Positions 39,639 through 47,467 of a stretch of 64,000 bases of DNA are shown piece after piece (the stretch's first letter is position 1; each line of letters starts with the position of its first letter). The stretch is from contig CALBZW010000011.1 in NCBI GenBank assembly GCA_937889535.1, positions 124,001-188,000 of the forward strand, written 5' to 3'. A program made the translations under genes and the position numbers. Under the pieces are notes generated by a model. That model was not told where the DNA came from and made no database searches. It worked only from the letters and a program-made list of their open reading frames with translations. The DNA comes from an uncultured Candidatus Saccharibacteria bacterium (GTDB lineage: Bacteria; Patescibacteriota; Saccharimonadia; Saccharimonadales; Saccharimonadaceae).

Positions 39639-40340
39639 CTATTCGGCGTTTGTATGCACAGCCGTAACGTCATCAAGGTCATCAAGCGCATCAAGAAGTT
39701 TCTCGAGCTTCGCTTCGTCATCACCGGCAACAGCAATCGTACTAGTCGGTACATAACGGAGCTCGGCGTTCGTGACGGTCAGACCGGCATCAATCAAAGC
39801 CTGGCGGACTTTCATGAGGTCGCTCGCAGCGGTGATAATTTCGAGGCCTTCGTCGCCTTCTTCGACATCCTCAGCGCCAGCATCGAGTACCGTCATCATG
39901 GCTTCCTCGCCATTATCGCTCAGCTCAATACAACCCTTGCGCGCAAATTGAAACATGACTGAACCCGGGTCGGCCATGCGCCCGCCATTTTTTGACAGAG
40001 TGTTGCGAACCTCAGGCATGGTGCGGTTCTTGTTATCAGTCGCAACTTCAATGATAATACCGACACCACCAGGGCCGTAGCCTTCGTAAGTTTCTTCGTT
40101 TAAGGCGGCAGCATTTTTATCCGAAACGCGAGCAATAGCGCGCTCAATATTAACTTTCGGCATATTCGCTTGGCGGGCTTTTTCGAGCATCATTGCAAGC
40201 GATGGGTTCATATTTGGATCAGTACCAGCACGAGCAGCGATAGCAATCTGATTAGCGATTTTGGTGAATAACGCGCCGCGCTTTGCGTCGACGACGGCTT
40301 TTTGGCGTTTTGTGGTGGCCCACTTACTGTGTCCTGACAT
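39639..40340 (-). CDS. yebC: YebC/TACO1-family protein
   Basis: The family's N-terminal MSGHSKWATTKRQKA signature is followed by FTKIANQIAIAAR, ARQANMPKVNIERAI and GYGPGGVGIIIE. Family members act as transcriptional regulators or help ribosomes through proline stretches. 233 residues, normal length. AGGGAAG precedes the ATG by about 8 bases. Confidence 0.95.
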   Translation of the reverse strand: MSGHSKWATTKRQKAVVDAKRGALFTKIANQIAIAARAGTDPNMNPSLAMMLEKARQANMPKVNIERAIARVSDKNAAALNEETYEGYGPGGVGIIIEVATDNKNRTMPEVRNTLSKNGGRMADPGSVMFQFARKGCIELSDNGEEAMMTVLDAGAEDVEEGDEGLEIITAASDLMKVRQALIDAGLTVTNAELRYVPTSTIAVAGDDEAKLEKLLDALDDLDDVTAVHTNAE

Positions 40341-40449
40341 AGTTCATCTTCCCTGTTTACAATTTAGTAAAATAATCTCTACATATATATTATCATATCT
40401 CAAGCTAAATGACAAATCGAGAGGAGACATCTGAACGATAAAATTCTGC

Positions 40450-40479
40450 TTGACAGTTGAATGCTTGTTCAATTATACT
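40450..40479 (+). promoter_or_regulatory. Promoter with CadC/SmtB-type operator
   Basis: TTGACA, 18 bases, TATACT. Between them lies the imperfect palindrome TTGAATGCTTGTTCAA (40457-40472), typical of ArsR/SmtB operators. Binding of the 130-residue regulator encoded next would block transcription until metal binds. Confidence 0.75.
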
Positions 40480-40508
40480 GGTGTTGTAATAGTTGAAGGA
40501 ATATTCAT

Positions 40509-40901
40509 ATGTTTAAGAAAAAGGAGCCTGTTTGCGATTGTAATGTAATTCATCGCGATGCAGTGCAAAGAGCCTTGAAGCGTAAACCACACGATGTGCA
40601 ACTGGAAAAATTATCGGAATTGTTTAAGGTATTGGGCGATCCGACACGAATAAAGATTCTCTGGGCGCTGGACCAAAATGAGATGTGCGTTTGCGATATC
40701 GCGAATGTGCTAGATATGACAAAATCATCGATCTCCCATCAATTAGCAGTGCTACGAGCGGCGAGGATCGTGAAATATCGACGCGAGGGGAAAGAAGTAT
40801 ATTATATGTTGGATGATGACCATGTGACTCAACTTTATGAGATGGGGTTGAGACATATTATTCATCAAATACAAAACGGTAAAAGTGAGATAATTGCGTA
40901 A
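40509..40901 (+). CDS. cadC: ArsR/SmtB-family metal-sensing repressor (CadC-like)
   Basis: The 130-residue winged helix has LGDPTRIKILWAL, MCVCDIANVLDMTKSSISHQLAVLRAARIV and a beta wing YRREGKEVYYML. The N-terminal CDC and the CVCD motif in helix 4 are the metal site of CadC-type sensors for Cd, Pb or Zn. It sits directly before the P-type ATPase, with its operator in the promoter, so it represses both until metal is present. Confidence 0.9.
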   Translation: MFKKKEPVCDCNVIHRDAVQRALKRKPHDVQLEKLSELFKVLGDPTRIKILWALDQNEMCVCDIANVLDMTKSSISHQLAVLRAARIVKYRREGKEVYYMLDDDHVTQLYEMGLRHIIHQIQNGKSEIIA

Positions 40902-40902
40902 A

Positions 40903-43005
40903 ATGAAATATAAGTATAAAATAAATGGCTTAGATTGTGCGAATTGCGCGCGTGAAGTCGAAGAATTTTTAGTGAAAGATAAACGTTTTAAAAACGTCGT
41001 GGTAAATTTTAACACGGCGAAGTTATCTTTTGAAGCGAAAGCAGAAATACCGATCAACGAACTGAATAGACTAGTGCAGAGTGTCGAGTCGGAAGCAACT
41101 ATTAGCGAGATTGAAGCAATACGATCGAATGCTGCAAAAAACGCTCAATCGTGCGAAACTTGCAACGGCGCCAAGAATAATAAGACAGAAGTTAAAGGTG
41201 GTTTACGCGAGCGGATTTGGTTTTTGATTATTGGGATAGTAGTTGGAGTTTCGGCTTATTTTGCGCCATTGCCAGAGCTAGTGAAAGTTATTTGTTACGT
41301 AGTAGGTTATGGTTTCCTATTGTGGCATACGGCGCTAACTGCCGCGAAAACCTTGATTAAAAGTCATGCATTGAATGAAAACACCTTAATTACAATTTCG
41401 TGTATCGGCGCACTGGTGATTGGCGAAGTGCTAGAGGGGATGATGGTAATTGCGCTATATACGATTGGCAAGATATTGGAAGCAAAGGCGCTGAATAATT
41501 CGCGGCGCTCCATTGAAGGTCTGCTCGATATCAAGCAGCCATTTGCGGAGCGAAAAGAAGGGCGGAGACTGGTGCGAATTAACGTGGAGGAAATTGAGCC
41601 AGGAGATATTCTGGTCGTGAAGAAAGGCGAGCGAGCGCCAGTAGACGGAGAAATCTTAAAAGGCGAGACTGAACTGGATCTGTCAGCATTAACTGGTGAG
41701 AGCGAAAAAGTTAAAGTCGGCGTAGGTGAGCGGATATTGTCGGGAGCAATCAACTTAGGGAATGCGATCGAAATGCGAGCGACGACGGATTATGCGGATT
41801 CGACGGTAGCGAAAATTCTAGAGTTACTAGAAGATGCAACGGACCGCAAGGCAAAAACTGAAACCGTAGTAGCAAAAATTAGTAAAGTTTATACGCCAGT
41901 GATTTTGGGGTTGGCAATCCTAGTAAGTATAGTCTTACCGGTAATATTCCAAGTGTCGGTCGTGGAGAGTATTTATCGGGGGCTAACCTTTCTGGTAATT
42001 TCCTGCCCGTGCGCAATCGCGATTTCCGTGCCGCTGTCATACTTCACGGGAATTGGTGCAGGAAGTAAGCATGGGATTTTAATAAAGGGTAGCAACTACT
42101 TAGATGCATTGAGCGATGCGAAAAACATTATCTTTGATAAAACTGGGACATTGACCGATGGTAGCTTCGCAGTGTCGGAAATTAAAATTTCTGATCCAAA
42201 GTATTCTAAGGCAGAAGTTATTGAGATTTTAGCGCAAGGCGAAGCGTTATCGAATCATCCGATTGCGCAGTCGATTTTGAAACTATATGACGATGAGGTT
42301 GATACGAGCAACGTGCGAGATTTTAAGGAAATCGCGGGTGAAGGAATTTCCTATACGCTGGGAAAAGACAAAATTAGCGTCGGAAATAAACTACTATGCC
42401 CGTGTCAAGAAGATGCGGTATTACATCTAAACATTAACGGTAAACATGTCGCGTCAATTACGATTAATGACGGAGTGAAGACTAACGCTGAAGAAGCAGT
42501 GGCGAAGCTCACGAAGCTTGGGCTGACAAGTTATATGTTCACGGGGGATAAGAATTCAGTAGCGCGAGTCGTAGCGAAGAAGCTTGGAATTGATCACGTA
42601 CAAGCGGAGATGTTGCCGACAGATAAGTTTCAGGCATACGAAAAAGTTGCGGCAAAAAACGGGATGACGATCTTCGTAGGGGACGGGATTAACGATGCGC
42701 CGGTTTTGAAACGAGCAGATATCGGGATTGCAATGGGCGGTGTGGGTTCGGAATCGGCGATTGAAGCAGCGGACATCGTTATTATGAATGACGATTTATT
42801 GAAAATTCCACAAGTGATGGAGGTTTCGCATTACACGAAACGGATAATTTATCAGAATTTAATCTTCGCAATTGGCGTAAAAATCATAATACTTGCGTTA
42901 AGTGTGTTTGGACTGGCGAATATGTGGTGGGCGGTGTTCGCGGATACGGGAGTAACTCTACTTGCGATTTTGAATACGTTGAGAATTATGTATAGGTTTC
43001 AGTAA
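40903..43005 (+). CDS. cadA: Heavy-metal P1B-type ATPase (CadA/ZntA-like)
   Basis: It exports Zn, Cd or Pb across the membrane using ATP. The N-terminal HMA domain carries GLDCANC (about 8-14), and the CETC segment near residue 84 may add metal ligands. Transmembrane CPC is at about 367, the phosphorylation motif DKTGTLT at about 411 and the hinge GDGINDAP at about 592. The 700 residues are full length. The ATG at 40903 is preferred over the TTG at 40894. It is co-transcribed with cadC (1-base gap). Confidence 0.95.
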   Translation: MKYKYKINGLDCANCAREVEEFLVKDKRFKNVVVNFNTAKLSFEAKAEIPINELNRLVQSVESEATISEIEAIRSNAAKNAQSCETCNGAKNNKTEVKGGLRERIWFLIIGIVVGVSAYFAPLPELVKVICYVVGYGFLLWHTALTAAKTLIKSHALNENTLITISCIGALVIGEVLEGMMVIALYTIGKILEAKALNNSRRSIEGLLDIKQPFAERKEGRRLVRINVEEIEPGDILVVKKGERAPVDGEILKGETELDLSALTGESEKVKVGVGERILSGAINLGNAIEMRATTDYADSTVAKILELLEDATDRKAKTETVVAKISKVYTPVILGLAILVSIVLPVIFQVSVVESIYRGLTFLVISCPCAIAISVPLSYFTGIGAGSKHGILIKGSNYLDALSDAKNIIFDKTGTLTDGSFAVSEIKISDPKYSKAEVIEILAQGEALSNHPIAQSILKLYDDEVDTSNVRDFKEIAGEGISYTLGKDKISVGNKLLCPCQEDAVLHLNINGKHVASITINDGVKTNAEEAVAKLTKLGLTSYMFTGDKNSVARVVAKKLGIDHVQAEMLPTDKFQAYEKVAAKNGMTIFVGDGINDAPVLKRADIGIAMGGVGSESAIEAADIVIMNDDLLKIPQVMEVSHYTKRIIYQNLIFAIGVKIIILALSVFGLANMWWAVFADTGVTLLAILNTLRIMYRFQ

Positions 43006-43038
43006 AATAAATCCCCCGATAGTATCGGGGGATTTATT
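43006..43038. terminator. Bidirectional terminator after cadA
   Basis: AATAAATCCCCCGAT and its complement form a 15-bp stem with a 3-base loop, between the convergent genes ending at 43005 and 43048. Confidence 0.85.
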
Positions 43039-43047
43039 GCGTGCCGT

Positions 43048-43338
43048 TTAGCGTGCGCAGAAACCGCCCGCATTATCTTCAAACCATTTTTCAAATTCAT
43101 CAAGGTAAGCGTCGACGCCGATGCTCTTAGCATAAGATTTTTGGCTATCGAGATCATAACTTAGCCCACTTGCGGCGTAACCGGTGATTTCATTTTCATT
43201 ATACATAATCGTGATATCACCGCGAGACGATTCGCATTTCATCTTTTTGGATGTGAGTGAAACTATGCCGATAATTATGGCAGCGAGAGCAAAAATGCCA
43301 AGCACGACGGCGCCGATAATCATTAAAACTTTTTTCAT
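43048..43338 (-). CDS. Small membrane-anchored exported protein
   Basis: The 96-residue protein has one N-terminal hydrophobic segment (about 4-28) that may be an anchor or signal peptide. A small domain follows containing two Cys (MKCESS and GGFCAR) and an acidic helix DAYLDEFEKWFEDNAGG. AAGGAGG lies 4 bases before the ATG. Function unknown. Its leader (43339-43490) contains the complex hairpin/pseudoknot arrangement described separately, so expression is probably controlled at the RNA level. Confidence 0.6.
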   Translation of the reverse strand: MKKVLMIIGAVVLGIFALAAIIIGIVSLTSKKMKCESSRGDITIMYNENEITGYAASGLSYDLDSQKSYAKSIGVDAYLDEFEKWFEDNAGGFCAR

Positions 43339-43374
43339 ATTACCTCCTTGGGTGTTATGCGCATTTCGTATGGC

Positions 43375-43505
43375 GACATAAAAAATGCGACTATTTACTA
43401 AGTCGCTAAACTCTACAATTACTCATATAAGAAATTGCGTAAATAGCCGCATTAACGCTTATATGAGTAATAATGATGTAGAGTTTAGCTGATTTGATTA
43501 TAGCA
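43375..43505 (-). promoter_or_regulatory. Structured leader: terminator versus pseudoknot antiterminator
   Basis: Read on the minus strand from a TATAAT promoter at about 43499-43504. The RNA first makes a long hairpin: 12 bp (43478-43489 with 43405-43416) plus 14 bp (43458-43471 with 43418-43431). Its loop segment 43439-43453 can pair over 15 bp (one G-U) with 43384-43398. That downstream segment is also the 3' half of a 6-bp terminator hairpin (43387-43406) followed by six T. The two pairings exclude each other, so the loop interaction could be an antiterminator for the 43338 gene. No known riboswitch class recognised. Confidence 0.6.
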
Positions 43506-43736
43506 TATTTTCGCAATACTTGCCTATGTTAAAATGAGAGGGTGGATATTTAGGTCCATGGGACCGGATGATGGCGATTGAGGTCAGGCTCCAGCTATCA
43601 AATGCTCTCTTTTGAAGATCGTGAAATTCCCCTCTCTATGAGTCAAAAGGTGAAACTGGGAGGTTAGAGGAAGTATTTTTGGTTATGGCCAACTCTACTT
43701 TGAGGAATTTCTGTACCAACATTGCCTGCGCTTTTC

Positions 43737-43930
43737 TGGCTTTTGTCCGTAGCAATGCGGTAAATGTTAACGATGGTAAGATATGGAACTTGGGTCAGAA
43801 CGGGAACTACTGGTCGCGTACGGCTAGTTCGTCTACCGCTGGCCGCAACTTATGGTTCAATCCTACGGATGTCAATCCGTCAAATAGCAACAATCGTTGG
43901 AACGGTTTCTCCCTCCGCTGGGGGTGGCCG
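43737..43930 (+). pseudogene. Orphan FISUMP-like variable cassette, third copy
   Basis: It begins with the same 16 bases as the copies near 38.9 kb (TGGCTTTTGTCCGTAG) and ends with GGTTTCTCCCTCCGCTG, shared with copy 2 except for one base. The middle differs almost throughout and is rich in AAC/AAT codons (NGNYWS, GRNLWFN, SNSNNRWN). After the shared end the frame runs into unrelated sequence (GWPRCG), and the usual Cys is lost. There is no start signal, so it is silent. Confidence 0.55.
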
Positions 43931-44014
43931 CGGTGCGGTGCCGATCTTCTAGGATTTGTGTAAAGATGGAATCTTAGCATTCGAAGCTCGGAGCAGGAAA
44001 ACGGATTTTCTACG

Positions 44015-44046
44015 AAAAAGACTCTAGCTTAGGCTAGAGTCTTTTT
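44015..44046. terminator. Terminator between the cassette and tRNA-Leu
   Basis: A perfect 14-bp hairpin AAAAAGACTCTAGC / GCTAGAGTCTTTTT with loop TTAG serves both strands. It lies directly after the tRNA-Leu 3' end on the minus strand. Confidence 0.85.
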
Positions 44047-44048
44047 AT

Positions 44049-44135
44049 TGGTCCCCGGAGCAGGACTTGAACCTGTACCTGATTGCTCAGACTAGCACCT
44101 GAAGCTAGCGCGTCTACCAATTCCGCCATCCGGGG
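44049..44135 (-). tRNA. tRNA-Leu (CAG), CCA encoded
   Basis: Acceptor CCCCGGA pairs with TCCGGGG. The anticodon stem CTAGC/GCTAG encloses TTCAGGT (CAG). The variable arm is long and CCA is encoded. Its own TATAAT lies just upstream (about 44148-44153). Confidence 0.95.
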
Positions 44136-44153
44136 ATATGCTATATATTATAG

Positions 44154-44186
44154 CACGGAATGCCTCCATTCGCTAGAGACATTCCG
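44154..44186 (-). terminator. Hairpin after ftsH
   Basis: ACGGAATG / CATTCCGT 8-bp arms with a 17-base loop between the ftsH stop and the tRNA-Leu promoter. No T tract. Confidence 0.45.
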
Positions 44187-44195
44187 TATACACCC

Positions 44196-46097
44196 CTAGT
44201 GCAACTTGACCGCAGCCGGGAGTTTTGAATCTTTGAGAATCGGCTCTAATTCCTTTTCTTCGAGAGTTTCATGTTTTAGCAAGGCTTCGGCGAGTTTATC
44301 GAGCACTGGTTTATTGGCCTTCAAAACAGCCTCAGCGCGCGCGGCGGCTTCATCAGACAAAACCTTTATTTCCTGGTCAATTAGTTCGGCAGTTTTCTCG
44401 GAATATGGCTTCGCTGTGGCAATCGTGTAATATCCAGTGTTGCCCTCAGGGAAGACGAGATTGCGAGTCTGCTTCCCCATCCCCTCCTCGACAATCATTT
44501 CTTTGCTGAGCTCGGCGACATGCTGTAGGTCGGAGGCGGCGCCGGTCGTAACGGCATCTTCGCCGAAGATAAGCTTTTCAGCAATCCGACCACCCATGGC
44601 GCGAGCGAGAATATCCTTAAGCTCGTAAATACTCTTGTAACTGCGGTCTTCAGGCGGGAGGAACCAAGTCACACCGCCAGTACGTCCACGCGGAATAATT
44701 GTCACTTTATGCACAGGGTCAGAATCCGGCAAGACATGACCAACAATCGCGTGACCGGCTTCATGGTAAGCAGTCAACTTACGCTCATGGTCGTTCATGA
44801 CTTTGCTCTTGCGTTCTGGACCGATAGCGACGCGTTCAAAGGCCTCAGTCAAATCGTCATTTGTAATTTCTTTATGACCCTCACGAGCAGCAGTAATGGC
44901 AGCCTCGTTCGCGATATTGGCTAGGTCAGCGCCAGAGCTACCGGCGGTCTTGGCGGCAAGCGCGTCGAGATTAACGGATTTTTCGGTCGGCTTGTTCTTG
45001 AAATGTACATTAAGAATCTCAAGACGGTCTTTGCGTTCTGGCAAGGTCACATTGACGTGACGGTCGAAACGACCAGGGCGGAGCAAGGCCTTGTCCAACA
45101 TGTCGACGCGGTTGGTTGCAGCGATCACAATGACACCAGAATCGTTATCAAAGCCGTCCATCTCGACAAGAATCTGGTTCAGGGTTTGTTCGTCTTCGCG
45201 ACCAGCACCGCCGCGAGCGTCGCGCTTATGAGCGACGGCGTCAATTTCGTCAATGAAGATAATGCTCGGAGCGTTTTTCTTGGCTTTGGCGAACAAATCG
45301 CGGACACGAGAAGCACCGACACCGACAAACATTTCAGCAAACTCGGAACCGGAAATGCTAAAGAATGGGACCGAAGCTTCGCCAGCAACGGCGCGCGCCA
45401 TGAGGGTCTTACCGGTACCCGGCTCACCAGCAAGCAGGACACCGCGCGGGATTTTCGCGCCAAGTTTTTCGTACTTCTTCGGCTCTTTGAGGAAATCAAC
45501 GACCTCGGCGAGATCTTGCTTCGCAGATTCGTTACCAGCGACATCAGAGAAAAGAACTTTTTTCTTATCTGGACCATAGAGTTTGGCCTTAGCCTTGCCG
45601 AAGCCCATGGACTGATTGTTCATAGACTGCGCTTGGCGCATCATGGAATTAAAGAAGAGGATGACAATAATAATCGGAATTGCAATAATCGCAATGTCGA
45701 GAGCGTAGTCCCAGAAATTCGAGGCTTCTACGTACTCGAGTGTCGGGTATTTTTCTTGACAAGTAGTTAGCTCGTCGCCAGCCAAGCCTTCGCAGTGATT
45801 GATTAATCCCTGTTCATAGAGAGTGCCAGACGTATCCTTGCGCGAAGTCTGAGTATAGTAGTCGTCACCTTTAAGTGTAATTTTAAGGTTGCTACCCTCG
45901 ACGGTAATTTTCGCAATATCACCATCTTCGTCGTTCGCCCGAGCAATTACATCAGAAAGTGGAACTTCCTCAATCGCGCTACCCGGAGCGAGAAGTGAGG
46001 TCATCATGGCACAAAAACAGAGCAACAAGAGGGTAAAAATCACCCACCGCAGCATATTATTGCTTTTGTTTGGTTTTTTCTGAGCAGTTTGTGGCAC
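44196..46097 (-). CDS. ftsH: ATP-dependent membrane metalloprotease FtsH
   Basis: It degrades membrane and short-lived proteins. Two membrane segments (about 15-38 and 125-147) flank a periplasmic-type loop containing two Cys. The AAA+ domain has Walker A GEPGTGKT (about 224), Walker B IIFIDEIDA and the SRH NRVDMLDKALLRPGRFDR. The zinc site HEAGH is near residue 445. 633 residues, normal. The start is GTG at 46097 after AGGAGG. Confidence 0.95.
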   Translation of the reverse strand: MPQTAQKKPNKSNNMLRWVIFTLLLLCFCAMMTSLLAPGSAIEEVPLSDVIARANDEDGDIAKITVEGSNLKITLKGDDYYTQTSRKDTSGTLYEQGLINHCEGLAGDELTTCQEKYPTLEYVEASNFWDYALDIAIIAIPIIIVILFFNSMMRQAQSMNNQSMGFGKAKAKLYGPDKKKVLFSDVAGNESAKQDLAEVVDFLKEPKKYEKLGAKIPRGVLLAGEPGTGKTLMARAVAGEASVPFFSISGSEFAEMFVGVGASRVRDLFAKAKKNAPSIIFIDEIDAVAHKRDARGGAGREDEQTLNQILVEMDGFDNDSGVIVIAATNRVDMLDKALLRPGRFDRHVNVTLPERKDRLEILNVHFKNKPTEKSVNLDALAAKTAGSSGADLANIANEAAITAAREGHKEITNDDLTEAFERVAIGPERKSKVMNDHERKLTAYHEAGHAIVGHVLPDSDPVHKVTIIPRGRTGGVTWFLPPEDRSYKSIYELKDILARAMGGRIAEKLIFGEDAVTTGAASDLQHVAELSKEMIVEEGMGKQTRNLVFPEGNTGYYTIATAKPYSEKTAELIDQEIKVLSDEAAARAEAVLKANKPVLDKLAEALLKHETLEEKELEPILKDSKLPAAVKLH

Positions 46098-46253
46098 GAT
46101 ACCTCCTATTATTTCGCTATAAAAATCAATTCAAAACCCAATACCGCTAGGCGGTTTCCCTGTATCTATAGTAACACTCGGGGGCGGGGAGGGCAAGGGA
46201 GATATTGTTCGCGAGGCGAGTTTCTGGTATGCTAGGGGGGAATTGGAGGAAAA

Positions 46254-46946
46254 ATGTTTAGCGAAATTGAAAAAGAATATCGGAAAAGCGTACAGGAGAG
46301 AAGATACTGGGCTTACTATATAAAATGGGCGGTGCCGATTACCGGCATAGCGCTGATATTTAGCATCTTATTTCACCGCCTTTATTGGGTGATTTATAGT
46401 ATCATGATTGTGTTTTTGCTGAGTTTGGTGATTATTTTTATTGTGCGTGAAATTAGAACTTCTGATGAAATAGCGCGAGTAGTACGAAGAAAGAAAGGCA
46501 TAATCGCGAAACTGCAAAGCTATTTTGAAACGGATGACGCCATGCGCGTGAATAATCTAGTGGCGAATTTGGTGAAACATGATATACGTACGAAGGAGGA
46601 TTTGAAGCTTGCGATCGAGTATTATGAATCGAGGCTACCGATGAATACGAAGCCAAATCTGATGGATTGGATTTTGACGACGATTGTAACAGTGGCGTCA
46701 GTAGCGCTCGTGGCTTATGATGAGGCGACAAGCACGATAGACGTGCAGAAATTTTTGAATGTTTTTATCTCAGCGTTGATTGTGGCGGCGATATGTATTA
46801 CGCCGATATTGGTGTTTAAAATCGTACGCTATGCATTATCACGGTTCCGGAATCGCGTGGATACGATTTTGGTAGAGGATTTGGCGGAGATTTATGTTAA
46901 TTTTGAAGGGTATGAGGAGAGGCTCGAGAAGGCTAAAGAGGGATAG
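46254..46946 (+). CDS. Four-segment membrane protein, hypothetical
   Basis: The 230-residue protein has two hydrophobic segments near the N-terminus (about 25-45, 48-68), a cytoplasmic central region (70-140) and two further segments (about 143-162, 172-195) before a helical tail. TTGGAGGAAAA precedes the ATG. It overlaps the end of the convergent ABC-F remnant by 14 bases. No family recognised. Confidence 0.55.
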   Translation: MFSEIEKEYRKSVQERRYWAYYIKWAVPITGIALIFSILFHRLYWVIYSIMIVFLLSLVIIFIVREIRTSDEIARVVRRKKGIIAKLQSYFETDDAMRVNNLVANLVKHDIRTKEDLKLAIEYYESRLPMNTKPNLMDWILTTIVTVASVALVAYDEATSTIDVQKFLNVFISALIVAAICITPILVFKIVRYALSRFRNRVDTILVEDLAEIYVNFEGYEERLEKAKEG

Positions 46947-47372
46947 TCTGTTCAAACCCAACATTTCCTGCGAACACCTCATTATGCGTGGCGGCAAGAG
47001 TAGCGCCACGATAATTCTGGAGGGCGAGCTCGATATTTTCGCGAGCACGGATGTCGAGATGGTTGGTAATTTCATCGAGAATGACGAGGTCGAGCGGGCT
47101 CAAGATGAGCTGCAAAATGGCAAGTTTAGTAAGTTGGCCACGCGATAGCTCCCCGACGGGACGGCTCATATCGCTAGGCGAGAAATCCATTGTGACGGCA
47201 GCGCGGTAGATCTCAGTAGGGTGAAGCTCGGGATCATCTGGAATAAAGTGCTTTTGCCGGCGCCGTTATCACCAATAATGGCAATAATTTCTGGTGCAGA
47301 AAAACTAAGATTTAGATTCTGAAAAATGATTTGATCGTGATAAGAAAAGCTGAGATGAGAAATTTGTAACAC
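46933..47372 (-). pseudogene. Broken ABC-F ATPase gene
   Basis: The first frame starts with GTG at 47372 (ribosome site GAGGT) and has YHDQIIFQNLNLSF and Walker A GDNGAGKST. A second frame (46933-47190) has the signature SRGQLTKLAILQ and Walker B LVILDEITNHLD, where LDEPTNHLD is expected. Roughly 80 residues between Walker A and the signature are missing and the frame shifts, so no working ATPase can be made. It looks like the relic of an ABC-F ribosome-protection or translation-factor gene. Confidence 0.7.
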
Positions 47373-47467
47373 AAAAATACCTCGTTAGATTTTAATAGAA
47401 ATTGAGATATTTTTAGATTCGCATGGGGATATTATAACATAATCTGATATAATTTATAAGAAGTGAT

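Larger units (their letters stand above)
43339..44048. other. Gene-free stretch with RNA switch candidate and FISUMP fragment
   Basis: It contains the structured leader at 43375-43505, the orphan FISUMP cassette at 43737-43930, and the shared terminator at 44015-44046. The remainder (43510-43700) shows only low-quality frames. Confidence 0.6.
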
